DNA of 58,322 nt from Planctomycetales bacterium (GTDB lineage Bacteria > Planctomycetota > Planctomycetia > Pirellulales > Pirellulaceae), in assembly GCA_020426755.1 (NCBI GenBank), contig JAGQPK010000001.1, positions 1 to 58,322 on the forward strand, in the 5' to 3' direction. A model generated the notes under the pieces. It was not told the DNA's origin, did no database searches, and saw only the letters and a program-made list of their open reading frames with translations. How positions within the stretch are numbered: the stretch's first letter is position 1; the number at the start of each line of letters is the position of its first letter. A program made the translations under genes and the position numbers. Below, one piece after another: positions 18,401 through 27,531 of the stretch.

Positions 18401-20422
18401 GGTGTTCGTCGCCTCGATGTCAGCCTGCAGTCACCTACGCTTAAGCAGGCCGACGCGGCGACTCACGTTCGACTCGCAGCCGGTGAAACGGTGACGGCAG
18501 ATGCGGTGGTCGGCACGTTGGCGATCGATGCCCCCAACTTCACGGGAGTGCCAATCGAACTGAATGGCCACCAGTTGACGATCGCTGAGGGCGGATTGCT
18601 CAGCTCACGCGGTGGACTGTCGATCTCCGGTGGCCAACTCAAGACAGGTGACGTGAACGGTGAGTTGTTCGTCCATCTGTACGGCGGCGATGCGGTGATC
18701 GATGCGACGATCGTCGACGGAACCACGACCGGCGGTGCCATCCAACCTTTGCAACTGATCAAGTCAGGCCCCGGTCGTTTGGCGTTGGGCCAAGCGAATA
18801 CGTTCACCGGTGTGACAACAATCAGTCAGGGCACCGTCGCCACAGCGAATCCGTTGGCACTTGCGGCAAGTAGCCACGTCGATGTGGATGGCGGCAACCT
18901 GATCAACGACGGCCCCACGCCGCTGCAGGTCAAGCGGCTGTCGGTGACGGCAGGTGTGGCGACCGGTGTAAACAGTCCGCAAATTGAATTGCGCAACGAT
19001 GGAGCCTTAACGAATGTGACCGGCGACGGAGCCATCGTAAAAACGGGCGCCGGTTCGGCCTATTTTGCTGACGCTCGTGATTTCCGTGGCACGATCGAGG
19101 TGGTGGACGGCTTGCTTTCCTCGCGAAACCGAGACGGCACGGGGCCGACCACGGTTCGCGCAGGCGGCGTGTATGAACTGCACTTCGAATCGCTCGGCAG
19201 TACGCGCGAGGTGACGCTGGAGGGCGGCGAATTTGCTTCGCGCGGTGGTTCGCTGGGGCGGCCTCAGTTCGTTGACTCGGTCGTACACGTGCCGACATCC
19301 TCCACGATTCGCACCAGTAACCTCGGCGCGCTCGACTTGAAGGGCGGACTGGAACTGGCCAGCGACGTCGTGCTGTCGAAACTCGAAGCGGGCAAATTGA
19401 TTGTGAGCGGCCCCGTGCGCGTGGGCAGCAATTCGGTTTTCGACGTGCAATATGGTTCATTTCAGATTGATGGGCCGCTAGTTGCCAATGGCGCGAACGC
19501 AAGTGCGAGGTTCCAATCGACGGCGGCTAATCTGCTCTTTGACGATGAAATATCCATACGGTTGGCGGGTGACAGCCACGACTACCAAGGAGACATTGTC
19601 ATCGCTGGCGTCACGCTGACGGTCGCTCACCCGTCCGCACTCGGGACCGGGACGGTGCGTATCGAGCCTGGCGGCGAACTGGTACTCGATGTCGATGAAG
19701 TGCGCGGCAACGTCGAGCTGGCGGGCGGACGCTTCCAACCGAAGGGCACGCAGCAGTTCATCGGTAACTTGACGAACATGAGCGAACTTCAGCCGGGTAG
19801 CTCCCCCGGCGTTCTAGAGATCACGGGCGACTTTCGACAGGAGGCGGACGGACGGCTGGTGATGGAGATCGCCAGCCCGCTGGCCACCGAGTTGTACTAT
19901 CGACGACAGAACGATCTGTTGATTGTGAACGGACTCGCGCAGCTCGACGGAACGCTCGAAGTACAACTACTGCATGACTTCATTCCGCAAGTCGGCGAGT
20001 CGTTCGAATTGTTCGACTTTGCCAGGAGCGACGGAGCGTTCGCGGAGATCCAATTGCCGGACCTGTCGGCGGACCGAGCATGGGATACGCATCGGCTGTA
20101 CTCGGCTGGTCTGGTGGCGATTGTCAACCACGTCGTGGGCGACAGTAATCGCGACGGTCTCTTCAATAGCAGTGATTTGGTTGCCGCCTTCCAAGCGGGA
20201 CACTACGAAGTTGACGAACTGGCGACATGGGAGACGGGCGATTGGAATGGTGACCTGCGGTTTAATTCCTCCGATCTCGTCATGGCTTTTCAAACCGGCG
20301 CCTACGCAATCGAAGCTCACGCAGTACCGGAGCCAGGCCGCCTGCTACTCGTCGGCGTAGCGTACGTCATCACGATACTGCGTCGCCGCCAACGGGTGAA
20401 TTCATCGACTGCGACCTACTAG
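15443..20422 (+). CDS. Giant beta-strand-repeat surface protein (PEP-CTERM), second copy type
   Basis: This 1659-aa protein has an n-region MAAKRRSARMM and a hydrophobic core ending near SLNAQ. The same starting motif as the 3165 protein follows (STWVGVGGGDWFDASKW). The body is beta-strand repeats of the autotransporter-associated kind (TGVTTISQGTV, SGAGTIRF, GGTLTLDAPI). The last 120 residues contain the autotransporter-like conserved segment (LQPGSSPGVLEITGDF), two EF-type loops (DSNRDGLFNSSD and DWNGDLRFNSSD), VPEP, a hydrophobic helix and RRRQR. It probably shares an architecture with the 3165 protein through duplication, but the sequence has diverged extensively. No barrel domain is present. 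The in-frame ATGs at codons 10 and 11 are alternative starts. Confidence 0.9.
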   Translation: MAAKRRSARMMVVLLSCLLSTRSLNAQSSTWVGVGGGDWFDASKWIGPIPSQPGDAATFIRTLPRSAANVQLAESLALGQLSVQTIAPLSLIGEAITFDNIDESASLTVQAGAGKLTVSNPMQVPGQLAVQVAADAAGLELRGPLSGAGTIRFTGGDISLAADSPEWRGTIDFQAGQARIATGGALGVGIQSTRVVSGGTLTLDAPINVPIEIREGARVVANQNVANAVLAGGSLVVNVDTSGSLLDASSSGGTVELNANLTADILLPASSSGTSLLVAVKQNVPAPNYAERMVTGRVAMAPSTSPNHLRLGSSGFAGMVVQTPLLKSRGIENVDIVSGEVRIDASTDYVGQTIVASGAKLVVQHPFGLGTNRGTEADATIVESGGWLSVGSSVAPAEMIILAGGRFTGAGRHDITIRGSGIIDGNFNNPGRISGEGELAILDGELAGPVDFRGQILVTGRSSEQSPGIVQVNTPTGFGGGAQPVVVLGGHLRMHAQPTNPIHLESGVVELDLPHYEGELRVRGGSLATTPVSNVYRPVNVDSVLMIDGTDVQLRGHASAPLVLNGSVTSTHDLELQHDVTVNGQLTVQGNLRVTQGAVDFYSQPDLTGSLIVSKVIGVGGAAIVHQDMRLPIVIRNGSLETAGGAVVSSASPTLKFFGGYLNAALGDTDVVEKSREGELTIAGMGGTSAELIVREGIVSVEQASALGDQRGGITIASPKNALVQLKSSSADNPPYQDSIRLGNSSGYNRQGSLLLAAGGPTELQGDIDLGDVGSIVRVESRTWPFTMSGTISGGDFSLVGEGTLQLTAPALYEGATVIGETVLGSPRLLMSGDARLERTSRIELAQRGSLLLDKDSTVASDMLPDNAPLYLAGGELGLRVGSILAAAHEHLGPLELQSGASALTIESPLAAQAGTLEFAELRREPGASVIFNDQQQAGRLGGSGPLDGRILFNNLSASTSPTEIMGSWALIATGGEIDFATYGEQGVRRLDVSLQSPTLKQADAATHVRLAAGETVTADAVVGTLAIDAPNFTGVPIELNGHQLTIAEGGLLSSRGGLSISGGQLKTGDVNGELFVHLYGGDAVIDATIVDGTTTGGAIQPLQLIKSGPGRLALGQANTFTGVTTISQGTVATANPLALAASSHVDVDGGNLINDGPTPLQVKRLSVTAGVATGVNSPQIELRNDGALTNVTGDGAIVKTGAGSAYFADARDFRGTIEVVDGLLSSRNRDGTGPTTVRAGGVYELHFESLGSTREVTLEGGEFASRGGSLGRPQFVDSVVHVPTSSTIRTSNLGALDLKGGLELASDVVLSKLEAGKLIVSGPVRVGSNSVFDVQYGSFQIDGPLVANGANASARFQSTAANLLFDDEISIRLAGDSHDYQGDIVIAGVTLTVAHPSALGTGTVRIEPGGELVLDVDEVRGNVELAGGRFQPKGTQQFIGNLTNMSELQPGSSPGVLEITGDFRQEADGRLVMEIASPLATELYYRRQNDLLIVNGLAQLDGTLEVQLLHDFIPQVGESFELFDFARSDGAFAEIQLPDLSADRAWDTHRLYSAGLVAIVNHVVGDSNRDGLFNSSDLVAAFQAGHYEVDELATWETGDWNGDLRFNSSDLVMAFQTGAYAIEAHAVPEPGRLLLVGVAYVITILRRRQRVNSSTATY

Positions 20423-20520
20423 CTTCCTGCACGGAAAATCTAAATGCAATTGTCAATGCAGTTCAGCAGTCAAATGACATTCCATGGATTGATGGACAGA
20501 CTCGGCCAATCCTAAGTTCA

Positions 20521-21045
20521 TCACCTCAAATACGGCCTTATGCCCGGCAAAGCTATTTCCCAGGCGTTCGGGAACAGCTCGATCAAGAGCTGCTGGTCGT
20601 CCGCTTTGAATGTCGTATGGTAGAGCGTGATTCGCGTTATGTCATGCTTTTCTGACAAGTGTCGAATGCCATCTGGCGAGATTCGTGTGCCGTTGAGTTT
20701 CAATTCCGTCAAGTTGTCGAAGTCATCCAGGTAGTGAACCTGTGCATCCGAGAAACTCGTGCTATTGAACGACACCACCGGTGATTCAGACAATAACCAT
20801 AGTCGATTCAGAATTGAATCCTCAAGCTTCGTGTTGGCAAGATAGAGTCGACGTACGCGATCGATTGGCTTTCCGCTTTCATCTTCTGCGAAAGTGACGT
20901 GACCGCCTGCCATTTGAATGTCTGCGACAATTGCTCGGCGCGCAATCTGTCGACGGAGTTCAAGGGCTTTCCACGCAAGCAACACAGCCGACAATGCAAC
21001 CAACAGTAAGAGCGACTTAAGCGTGAATCTAGTTGGTAGTTTCAT
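20521..21045 (-). CDS. Membrane-anchored leucine-rich-repeat-like protein
   Basis: The protein is about 174 aa, with an N-terminal transmembrane helix (SLLLLVALSAVLLAWKAL) after a basic start. A domain with leucine-rich-repeat spacing follows (RRLYLANTKLED, LTELKLNGTRISPDGIRHL, ITRITLYHTTF). Planctomycetes have many such short LRR-like membrane proteins of unknown role. I chose the ATG at 21045 (start MKLPTRFTLKSL) because the hydrophobic segment then lies at the N-terminus. An upstream ATG at 21081 would add 12 residues that overlap a repeated flank. It converges on the 15443 gene. Confidence 0.75.
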   Translation of the reverse strand: MKLPTRFTLKSLLLLVALSAVLLAWKALELRRQIARRAIVADIQMAGGHVTFAEDESGKPIDRVRRLYLANTKLEDSILNRLWLLSESPVVSFNSTSFSDAQVHYLDDFDNLTELKLNGTRISPDGIRHLSEKHDITRITLYHTTFKADDQQLLIELFPNAWEIALPGIRPYLR

Positions 21046-21100
21046 GTTCAATCGTGGACGTGTGCGTGGGGGCAGGTCCATTTTTAATGACCGCTAAAGA

Positions 21101-21254
21101 GGCTAAACATGCGAAATCGTGCGCCGTCGGGGGAACTGAACGATTTGGCCGCCGCCGCAACTCTTGTGTGAATCCAGCTGCATCCCAAAATCGCTTTTGC
21201 ACCTTCTGCGTATTTCGCGGTTGTATTCTTCAGGCACTGCGAACGACGCGACAC
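21101..21254. repeat. Dispersed 150-bp repeat, copy 2, in short direct repeats
   Basis: It is collinear with 2928-3080 (GGCTAAACATGCGAAATCG at its start, GCACTGCGAACGACG near its end). GTCCATTTTT occurs on both sides, at 21076-21085 and 21277-21286, in the related contexts GGGGGCAGGTCC and GGGGTCATGTCC. An A-rich motif with AGATCTGACCCG follows at 21310-21333. The rest of 21255-21455 shows nothing coding. Confidence 0.7.
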
Positions 21255-21455
21255 TGGCAGGCCTGCGCGGGGTCATGTCCATTTTTTTGTTTTCCGCAAC
21301 GGTCCAAAACAAAAAAAAGTAGATCTGACCCGAATGGCACTTGTCACTATCTGATAGGCAGGCTCAAGTGCTGTCTGGTTCGTCGAAGAATAAAGACTCA
21401 TTGCCGCTTGTATCGAAAGTCAACGACCAATAGGCGGACGGCAAGATCGAACATG

Positions 21456-21641
21456 TCAATACCATAATTGTTCGAATGATTCCGTGGCTTTCGCGAGCTG
21501 AGGGGTGTCGGCAAGTGCGTGGAAACCAATCATGGTGCAATCGAGAAGTTGATCGAGCGACAAGATCCGAGCGTCCGAGCCGGAAACGAATAGAAGCGCG
21601 GCAACTGCGTCGTCGTCGTCATTGTGGTCACCCGGGTTCAT
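21456..21641 (-). CDS. Possible short hypothetical protein
   Basis: This 61-aa frame starts with an acidic stretch (HNDDDDAV) and ends with a plausible amphipathic helix (SLDQLLDCTMIGFHAL). A GAGG lies 13 bases upstream of the ATG, farther than usual. The protein-like composition favours a gene, but nothing is recognised. The next minus-strand gene ends 43 bp upstream, so it could be the last gene of a small operon. Confidence 0.35.
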   Translation of the reverse strand: MNPGDHNDDDDAVAALLFVSGSDARILSLDQLLDCTMIGFHALADTPQLAKATESFEQLWY

Positions 21642-21683
21642 TTCAATTTATGCCTCACGAAGGTCATTTGATTGGACATCGTG

Positions 21684-22064
21684 TCACGGTGGGTGCCGAT
21701 CGGTCCAGACTTCGTCTAGACCCGACCCTGGGATGACGAACTGCTCTAAGTCCTTCAAGTAGCCGACCGGTGAAAAACTGAGATAGAAAAGGCAGATTGC
21801 CACCCACAACAGCGCGCTTAGCCAAGCCTTCGGCAACTTCTGAGCCACGATGAAGACGACGACCGCGACTGACCAGGAGCACCAGAGAGCAATTAGCGCA
21901 GTGCCCAACCCCACCTGCACCAGGGCGTCGTACCGCCGATAAACTCCGTATGGTTCGTCCGATGCTCCTTGGAAGACGACGAAGAACGAAGCTACTGTAA
22001 GCATTGCCGCATATGCTACGAGGATGAGACCAATTCTCGCTTGGTTTGGTGATAATGCTGGCAT
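21684..22064 (-). CDS. Small integral membrane protein
   Basis: This 126-aa protein has three to four predicted hydrophobic helices (around residues 10-30, 48-75 and 82-98) and a short soluble C-terminus. The family is not recognised. The minus-strand start ATG has only weak upstream purines. It is one of many small membrane proteins in this part of the window. Confidence 0.65.
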   Translation of the reverse strand: MPALSPNQARIGLILVAYAAMLTVASFFVVFQGASDEPYGVYRRYDALVQVGLGTALIALWCSWSVAVVVFIVAQKLPKAWLSALLWVAICLFYLSFSPVGYLKDLEQFVIPGSGLDEVWTDRHPP

Positions 22065-22632
22065 GCCTCATTTGTCCTGTTCGTGTTGCAGAAGCGCCTG
22101 CGGTCGTTTCCAACCGCACGTCTTCAACGATTGGACATTGGCTCGTCGGTCCAGTCAAACGTCCGGCTCTGGCCGAATACTTGCCCATTCCGAACGCTTC
22201 CAAAGAATCGGTGATTATTCGGAACACATAGTCAATGCATCATTGTCCAATCTGCTCAATTGGTCAAAGGATGGTCCGCCACGGTACGACGTCGTGCGAC
22301 TTCGAGCTTTAACTTTGCAACCCCATCCGTCGACGCTCGGCGCCCAGCTAGGAACGCTGCGATGACCGCTGTTACCATACCAATAGCACAGTCCTGATGC
22401 TGAACTGTGCAGAGCTTCACTCGTCGCGGTTGTTGGTCGCGGGACTGTGCAAGTTGCTTCTGAGCCGGTCAATTGAGCGATCAAACCTAGGGCCGACGCC
22501 AGCAGGCAATATGATCGTTTTTTGGCCAGTGATGCAGGCGAGTGACCGTGTCAATGCGTCGCTGCTTGAGTAAGTAGCCTTCATGCTACGAGCACATGTA
22601 ACGGTCGGCGCGAAGGATGTCCCCGGCAATCA
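22065..22632. other. Intergenic stretch without a convincing gene
   Basis: A 70-residue minus-strand frame at 22417-22629 lies 3 bp downstream of the next gene, but its composition (Ser/Arg-rich, no hydrophobic core) does not look like protein. No repeats or hairpins stand out. Confidence 0.5.
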
Positions 22633-23193
22633 TCAGAGTGTCTCGGCGTTATCTGGCCTTACGTTTGTCACCGGCGATGAAAGTTTCTTCAGAAGTACTT
22701 GTTCGACAAGCTCTTTCTCCGCTTCCTCTACCGAAATCGAATGAACAGCCCGACCGTCGTAGAGATTCACGTGTAATGTAGGCGTACGACTCCAAGACCA
22801 GCGAGTTATTTGGTTCCAGCAAACCACTGGATTCGGACTTGCTGACCCCAGCGACATCCACACGCCGTGTTCACCTAGCACCGCGTCGACAAGTATCGCG
22901 CCCCGTCGTGCAGTGTAGACCTGGCTAACAATAATTCCTAAGATCCACACAACCACGAGTAACCGCCCCCCGAGGGCAATTCCATTCGCGACGAACAACT
23001 CCGATAGGTTCACAAGGAATATGAACGTGAGGCCAACCAGCTGGTTCCAGGCAAGAACTGAACGCGCGAGCGGTCGGCCTACGACATAGAGCTCAGTGCC
23101 AACGCTTTCACGACACGCGCGATCACGGTGGTGTTGCCGGATTATGATCACCAGGCATCCAATTGCGACAACTGCGGTTAGTACGGGCTCCAC
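22633..23193 (-). CDS. Membrane protein with C-terminal soluble domain
   Basis: The 186-aa protein has hydrophobic helices at about residues 3-17, 45-70 and 76-92. A soluble C-terminal half of about 90 residues follows, containing the phrase NQITRWSWSR, which resembles membrane-bound PH-like or YdbT-type domains. That comparison is a guess. The likely start is GTG at 23193, with AAGGCGA about 8 bases upstream. It is not obviously linked to either neighbour. Confidence 0.65.
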   Translation of the reverse strand: MEPVLTAVVAIGCLVIIIRQHHRDRACRESVGTELYVVGRPLARSVLAWNQLVGLTFIFLVNLSELFVANGIALGGRLLVVVWILGIIVSQVYTARRGAILVDAVLGEHGVWMSLGSASPNPVVCWNQITRWSWSRTPTLHVNLYDGRAVHSISVEEAEKELVEQVLLKKLSSPVTNVRPDNAETL

Positions 23194-23384
23194 GATCGGG
23201 TCGCCTTAGTGAACTTTGGATGTGCTGGTTATCACTCGGGCTTCCATGGTTCCGGTGTTGGCCACATATCCTCATCAATCACGACTCGCCAACTGTCTCT
23301 GCCCACTCCTCATATTACGTTCGCGTCATTGCCAAGTAATCTTGCAAAACACCTGGTGACATCCGCAATGTTACTGAATGGCTG

Positions 23385-24719
23385 TCATACGCTTCGATTG
23401 GCGAGTTGCTTTTGGCGAATACAACGGCTCACTGCAAGTAGCCTGCATATGAGTAAGCGAGACGAAGGTTCGGGGACAGCCATCGCGCCGACTGATTCAG
23501 GACCGTAGCCACCGTCTTGAAAGGCAAGTACAAGATCTTTCGTCGAGAAATCTCCGTCGCCATTCCAATCTCCGGAAGCCCAAGTGCTGTTGCCAACGGC
23601 TTGATCTTCGTATTCCCCCGCTTGAAAGACGGCGACGATATCTTGCGAATCAAAGCGGCCATCTAGGTTTACATCGCCAATCCACGTCTTGCGAATGTTC
23701 TTTATCCAGTATTGCTGATCCCTGGCGTCGACGGACTGATTGCCGTCCAAGTCATAGAGTTCTCGATTGATCAATTCACCAAATTGTCGCGCAATCGAGT
23801 TCACGTCATCAATGTCTAACTGCCCGTCGCGATCAAAATCGCCGTAAACCGCTGCTCGATAATCAAACGCAATATCACGTATTGAGCTACGTGATGCATA
23901 CAGAACGTCCTCGATAAAACGCCCATCCAAGTTAGAACGACGCATGATGTCGGACGTGCCGTCGTCTTCGACCCAATACAGCTTGCGGTTCTTGGTGTCG
24001 ATCGTAATCGCACGTACATCGGTGACTCGAGGTATGATCGTCTTGATGTCCGTACCGTCAAGGCTCGCCCGACGAATCGCTTGAGGGAAAGCGCCATCGG
24101 AAAAATAGATCTGTGACTGCTTCCAATCGATATCGAATCCAACCGGAATCGCGCCGTACGGAACGTCCTGCAGATCGATGACCGTCTCGACATTTCGGCC
24201 ATTGGTATCCGCTCGTCGTAGTTGGAGTGTGAAGTGATCTTCCCAGTACATCTTCTGAGCGTCAGGATCCAATCGAATCGTGTACGGATAGAGGAGCCCC
24301 TGCGTCACGAGTCGTTGAGTGAAGGTTCCGTCCGTGCTTGACCTTAGAACCTCACCTGCGTCACGGTCCGTCCAGTAAATCCAGTTGTTGGTCAGATCGA
24401 GAGACAGATCTCGGGGCCCGCTGATTTGTGATGTCACGACTGACTCACGGTTTGAGCCGTCTAGCTTGGCCCGTTCGATCTGATGTGTACCATAGTCGAC
24501 CCAGTACATGACGTTGTTAATCGTATCAATTGAGATACCGCGCGGTTCGATCAGATCCGACTGCTCCAGCAATGTGATTTCGGTTGCGTCGGCGTTGGCG
24601 GACCAAATCGCGTCGTTGATCGTGTCAGTAAAGTAGATCCGTTGCGCATTGGCGAGGCCAGCGAATGTGGTAGAAATCAAGCAGACTACCGAAAGGACCA
24701 GTGGTTGCCGTAGGTTCAC
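23385..24719 (-). CDS. LDL-receptor-type (YWTD) beta-propeller protein, PEP-CTERM
   Basis: This 444-aa secreted protein has a signal peptide ending near GLANAQ. Six blade-like repeats follow, with Y-F/W-T/S/E-D motifs (RIYFTDTIND, YWVDYGTHQI, IYWTDRDAGE, MYWEDHFTLQ, IYFSDGAFPQ, LYWVEDDGTS). These define a six-bladed YWTD propeller at about residues 26-290. Two dockerin-like modules come next (DFDRDGQLDIDD, DLDGNQSVDARD, DVNLDGRFDSQD, DWNGDGDFSTKD), then VPEP and a hydrophobic tail with basic residues. The start is a GTG at 24719 with a strong AGGAGAGG site 6 bases upstream. Propellers of this type usually bind ligands outside the cell; the ligand here is unknown. Confidence 0.88.
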   Translation of the reverse strand: MNLRQPLVLSVVCLISTTFAGLANAQRIYFTDTINDAIWSANADATEITLLEQSDLIEPRGISIDTINNVMYWVDYGTHQIERAKLDGSNRESVVTSQISGPRDLSLDLTNNWIYWTDRDAGEVLRSSTDGTFTQRLVTQGLLYPYTIRLDPDAQKMYWEDHFTLQLRRADTNGRNVETVIDLQDVPYGAIPVGFDIDWKQSQIYFSDGAFPQAIRRASLDGTDIKTIIPRVTDVRAITIDTKNRKLYWVEDDGTSDIMRRSNLDGRFIEDVLYASRSSIRDIAFDYRAAVYGDFDRDGQLDIDDVNSIARQFGELINRELYDLDGNQSVDARDQQYWIKNIRKTWIGDVNLDGRFDSQDIVAVFQAGEYEDQAVGNSTWASGDWNGDGDFSTKDLVLAFQDGGYGPESVGAMAVPEPSSRLLICRLLAVSRCIRQKQLANRSV

Positions 24720-24981
24720 GAGTTGCCTCTCCTGAATAGTAATCCAACTGTCGGCGATCGGTCGAACGCGATGTCGCCAATGGGAAAGGCACCGATTTGA
24801 AGTTAACGGGGCGCAGAATCCGAAAAGAAATCTCCGCGATGCAAGAAACTCGCCGGATGGGCCCCTGCCGATTGCATTCGTAAGACGGAGGAACTGCGCG
24901 GCAGGTAAGCCGAGGTATTGCGAACAACGCGGCTGGGGAGAGTTCTACGTCAACGAACTCAATATGGTGGTCGTCGTGACG

Positions 24982-27531
24982 TCAATGAAGTGATGCTTCC
25001 AGGTCTGCCGAATCGCAGCTCCAGATTCGAATCGTGCCGTCCTCTCCGACGGAAATGAGGCGTCCGTGTGCGAGGTCTAGCTCGACGCCGGTAACTGCGC
25101 CCGTGTGTCCAGCGTACACTTGCGCGCACCGCCCCGACGCCAATTGCCAGACACGGACCGTTTCGTCGGCGCTGCCAGAGGCGGCCCATTGTCCGCTGTC
25201 GTCGATGTCAACCGTGAGTACAGGAGCCGAATGTTCCGTCAAAGCAAGACGGCTTTGGCCGGATTCGGCGTCCCAAACTCGTAATGTCGTGTCGTAGGAC
25301 GCTGACACGATCGACATGCCGTCGGGACTTACTGCGACGTCAAGTACGGGGCCTCGATGTCCGATCAATCGTTGACGCATCATGTTCGAGTCGGCATCCC
25401 AAACCGCCAGCAGCGCCTCGTTTCCGCCAGAAACGATCGCGCGATCGTTTGGCATGTACGCAACGGCGCGTACCCAAGTGATGTGTGCCTCCAAACTTTT
25501 CAAATCATCTAGCGACCTTACATCGGGTATTGAACTGTCAAGCTCATACGCCAATAACCCAACCGAGTTGGATTCGTCGACCGACCAGCGACGTATGCTG
25601 CAGTCGTAACTAGCCGAACAAAATGTGTCGTTTTGCGAACTCAACGCTAGGTCTGCAACGAGATTCGTGTGCCCCACATACTGCCGAACTAACTTGCCCG
25701 TCGCCATCTTCCATTGACTTATTTGATGATCCGAACCGCCCGATAATCCGAATGAGCCGTCAGACGAAATGACGGTACATTCAATCGTGCCATGATGAGC
25801 GGGCGTTTGCCAAAGCAGCTCACTCTTATCGACGTCCCAGCACTGGAGTGCTCCCTCACCGTCACCGACGAGTATCTGCGAACTGCTCGGCGAGGCGCTG
25901 AGCGAATGCAACGCTTGGCCTGTACCCGCTAGTCGTTTCAGCTCTTTCTCTGCCAGCACTACCGGACTGCCGCCGATCGGCTTGCCGTCTTGCGAGATGA
26001 CCAGCTGCCCCCGCTCGAACTCGATCTTTAAATGCAGGTCATCTCCGGCGTTAACAATGATGATTGTCGAACTCAGCTCTTGCTCGCCGCGCCGTACAAC
26101 CAAACGATGCTTGCCTGATCGTACTCGATGAGGTCTGTCGGCTCGCCGGGAGACCGGCCGTTCATCGAATGTCACCTGGAGGCTGGGGTCCTGAACGTTC
26201 AATTGCATCGTGGCTTGTAGTGACCGAATCCAGACCAGCCACGAGATCAGTGACAGCGCCACGATTACCAGCATCGTGACTGGTAGACGGAATCTTCGGA
26301 AGCGTCGCGGGTGCATCCTCGCAGCCCGCGTAGGCGCAGTTGTCGATGTAAACGCTGCCAGGTGATTCGCGACGTCCTGCATGTCGTCAAATCGGTCGCT
26401 CGGCGACCTCGCCAACATGCGTACACAGATCGCTTCTAGACCTGCGTCTAAACCGGGTACAATTGTGGACGGCGCGACCGGTTCGCTGTTGAGGATCTGC
26501 GTAAGCACATCGAGCGTTTTACCCACGAACGGCGTCCGTCCGGTCAATAACTCGAACAGCACGATCCCCAGGCCATAGATGTCGGTGGCTGGACCGATCA
26601 GCCGAGTGTCGCCAGTGACTTGTTCTGGCGACATGTAAAGTGGTGATCCGACGAGCGTGTTCTCGTCAACGTCTACATTTCGTGAATCTCGTGCCAGCCC
26701 GAAATCCAAGATGATGGGTTCACCCTCGGTATCGATCATTACATTCGATGGCTTTAGATCGCGGTGCACAATTCCCTGTTGATGGGCAATCTGTAGTGCC
26801 TTCGCCAATTTGCAGATGATTAGCACGGCGTCAGCGACCGGTATCCGACGATTGTCAAAGCGATCCAAACGTTGCGCTAGGCTTTCGCCCTCGATGTACG
26901 GCATGGTGATTACGACGCGGCCGTCAATTCGCGCGATGTCGTATACAGGACAGATATGCGGACTGCGTAAAGCCGCCGCTGCTTGAGCTTCTCGGCGACA
27001 TCGATCTTCCCAGCCGGCATCATTACGAGTCGGTAGCTTGGGCACCTTGAGGGCGATTGACCTGCAAAGCTCGTTGTCGTACGCCAAATAGACTTTGCCC
27101 ATGGCACCCTCGCCAAGCAGGCGACGGATCGTATACCTACCAAGCGACAAGAACTCTTCATCGATCGGCTCGGTTTGCGCCCCGTGGATCGTAGGTACGG
27201 TTTCAGAAGTACACTTGGAAGTCGTGGTGCTGGTCGTCGTGCTGACGGAGGCTGGATTTCTCATCCTACTCAGTTGCGTCCACACAGCGTCCTGCGGAGG
27301 CTCGTGTAGCCTCAGATCGTTGTCCAGTTCGCTGATGTCACGCAAGCTGCCGAGCTTGGGACCGGCGAGAGATTCGACGAGCGCCTCAGCGGCGAAATAC
27401 TCCCTGAGTTCGTGCGTGAACTCAGGATGCTCGTGAATAAACGCCTCTACATCGATCGTTTCACCGGCATCGATGGCGCACATTAGTTTCGCCAAAAGAG
27501 AATCGAATGACGTCGCACCTGGATCACTCAT
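24982..27531 (-). CDS. Membrane Ser/Thr protein kinase with WD40 sensor domain
   Basis: The 849-aa protein has an acidic N-terminal segment of about 130 residues, then a Hanks-type kinase domain. Its glycine loop is GEGAMG (140-145), with catalytic Lys162, Glu181, HRD at 256-258, Asn263 and DFG at 276-278. All key residues are present, so it should be active. A single transmembrane helix lies at about 422-440, followed by a PEGA-like beta segment and seven WD40 repeats (about 540-849). The topology puts the kinase in the cytoplasm and the WD40 propeller outside. Its start overlaps the sigma-factor stop in an ATGA, so the two are translationally coupled. Signal-to-sigma-factor phosphorylation is an inference from the pairing and from known planctomycete ECF/kinase pairs. 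Confidence 0.93.
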   Translation of the reverse strand: MSDPGATSFDSLLAKLMCAIDAGETIDVEAFIHEHPEFTHELREYFAAEALVESLAGPKLGSLRDISELDNDLRLHEPPQDAVWTQLSRMRNPASVSTTTSTTTSKCTSETVPTIHGAQTEPIDEEFLSLGRYTIRRLLGEGAMGKVYLAYDNELCRSIALKVPKLPTRNDAGWEDRCRREAQAAAALRSPHICPVYDIARIDGRVVITMPYIEGESLAQRLDRFDNRRIPVADAVLIICKLAKALQIAHQQGIVHRDLKPSNVMIDTEGEPIILDFGLARDSRNVDVDENTLVGSPLYMSPEQVTGDTRLIGPATDIYGLGIVLFELLTGRTPFVGKTLDVLTQILNSEPVAPSTIVPGLDAGLEAICVRMLARSPSDRFDDMQDVANHLAAFTSTTAPTRAARMHPRRFRRFRLPVTMLVIVALSLISWLVWIRSLQATMQLNVQDPSLQVTFDERPVSRRADRPHRVRSGKHRLVVRRGEQELSSTIIIVNAGDDLHLKIEFERGQLVISQDGKPIGGSPVVLAEKELKRLAGTGQALHSLSASPSSSQILVGDGEGALQCWDVDKSELLWQTPAHHGTIECTVISSDGSFGLSGGSDHQISQWKMATGKLVRQYVGHTNLVADLALSSQNDTFCSASYDCSIRRWSVDESNSVGLLAYELDSSIPDVRSLDDLKSLEAHITWVRAVAYMPNDRAIVSGGNEALLAVWDADSNMMRQRLIGHRGPVLDVAVSPDGMSIVSASYDTTLRVWDAESGQSRLALTEHSAPVLTVDIDDSGQWAASGSADETVRVWQLASGRCAQVYAGHTGAVTGVELDLAHGRLISVGEDGTIRIWSCDSADLEASLH

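Noticed and set aside
21664..22227. 187-codon minus frame overlapping the 21684 membrane gene
   Set aside because: The overlapping 126-aa frame has hydrophobic helices and a better start; this one has a random-like composition.
22417..22629. 70-codon minus frame after the 22633 gene
   Set aside because: The composition looks random and there is no ribosome-binding site.
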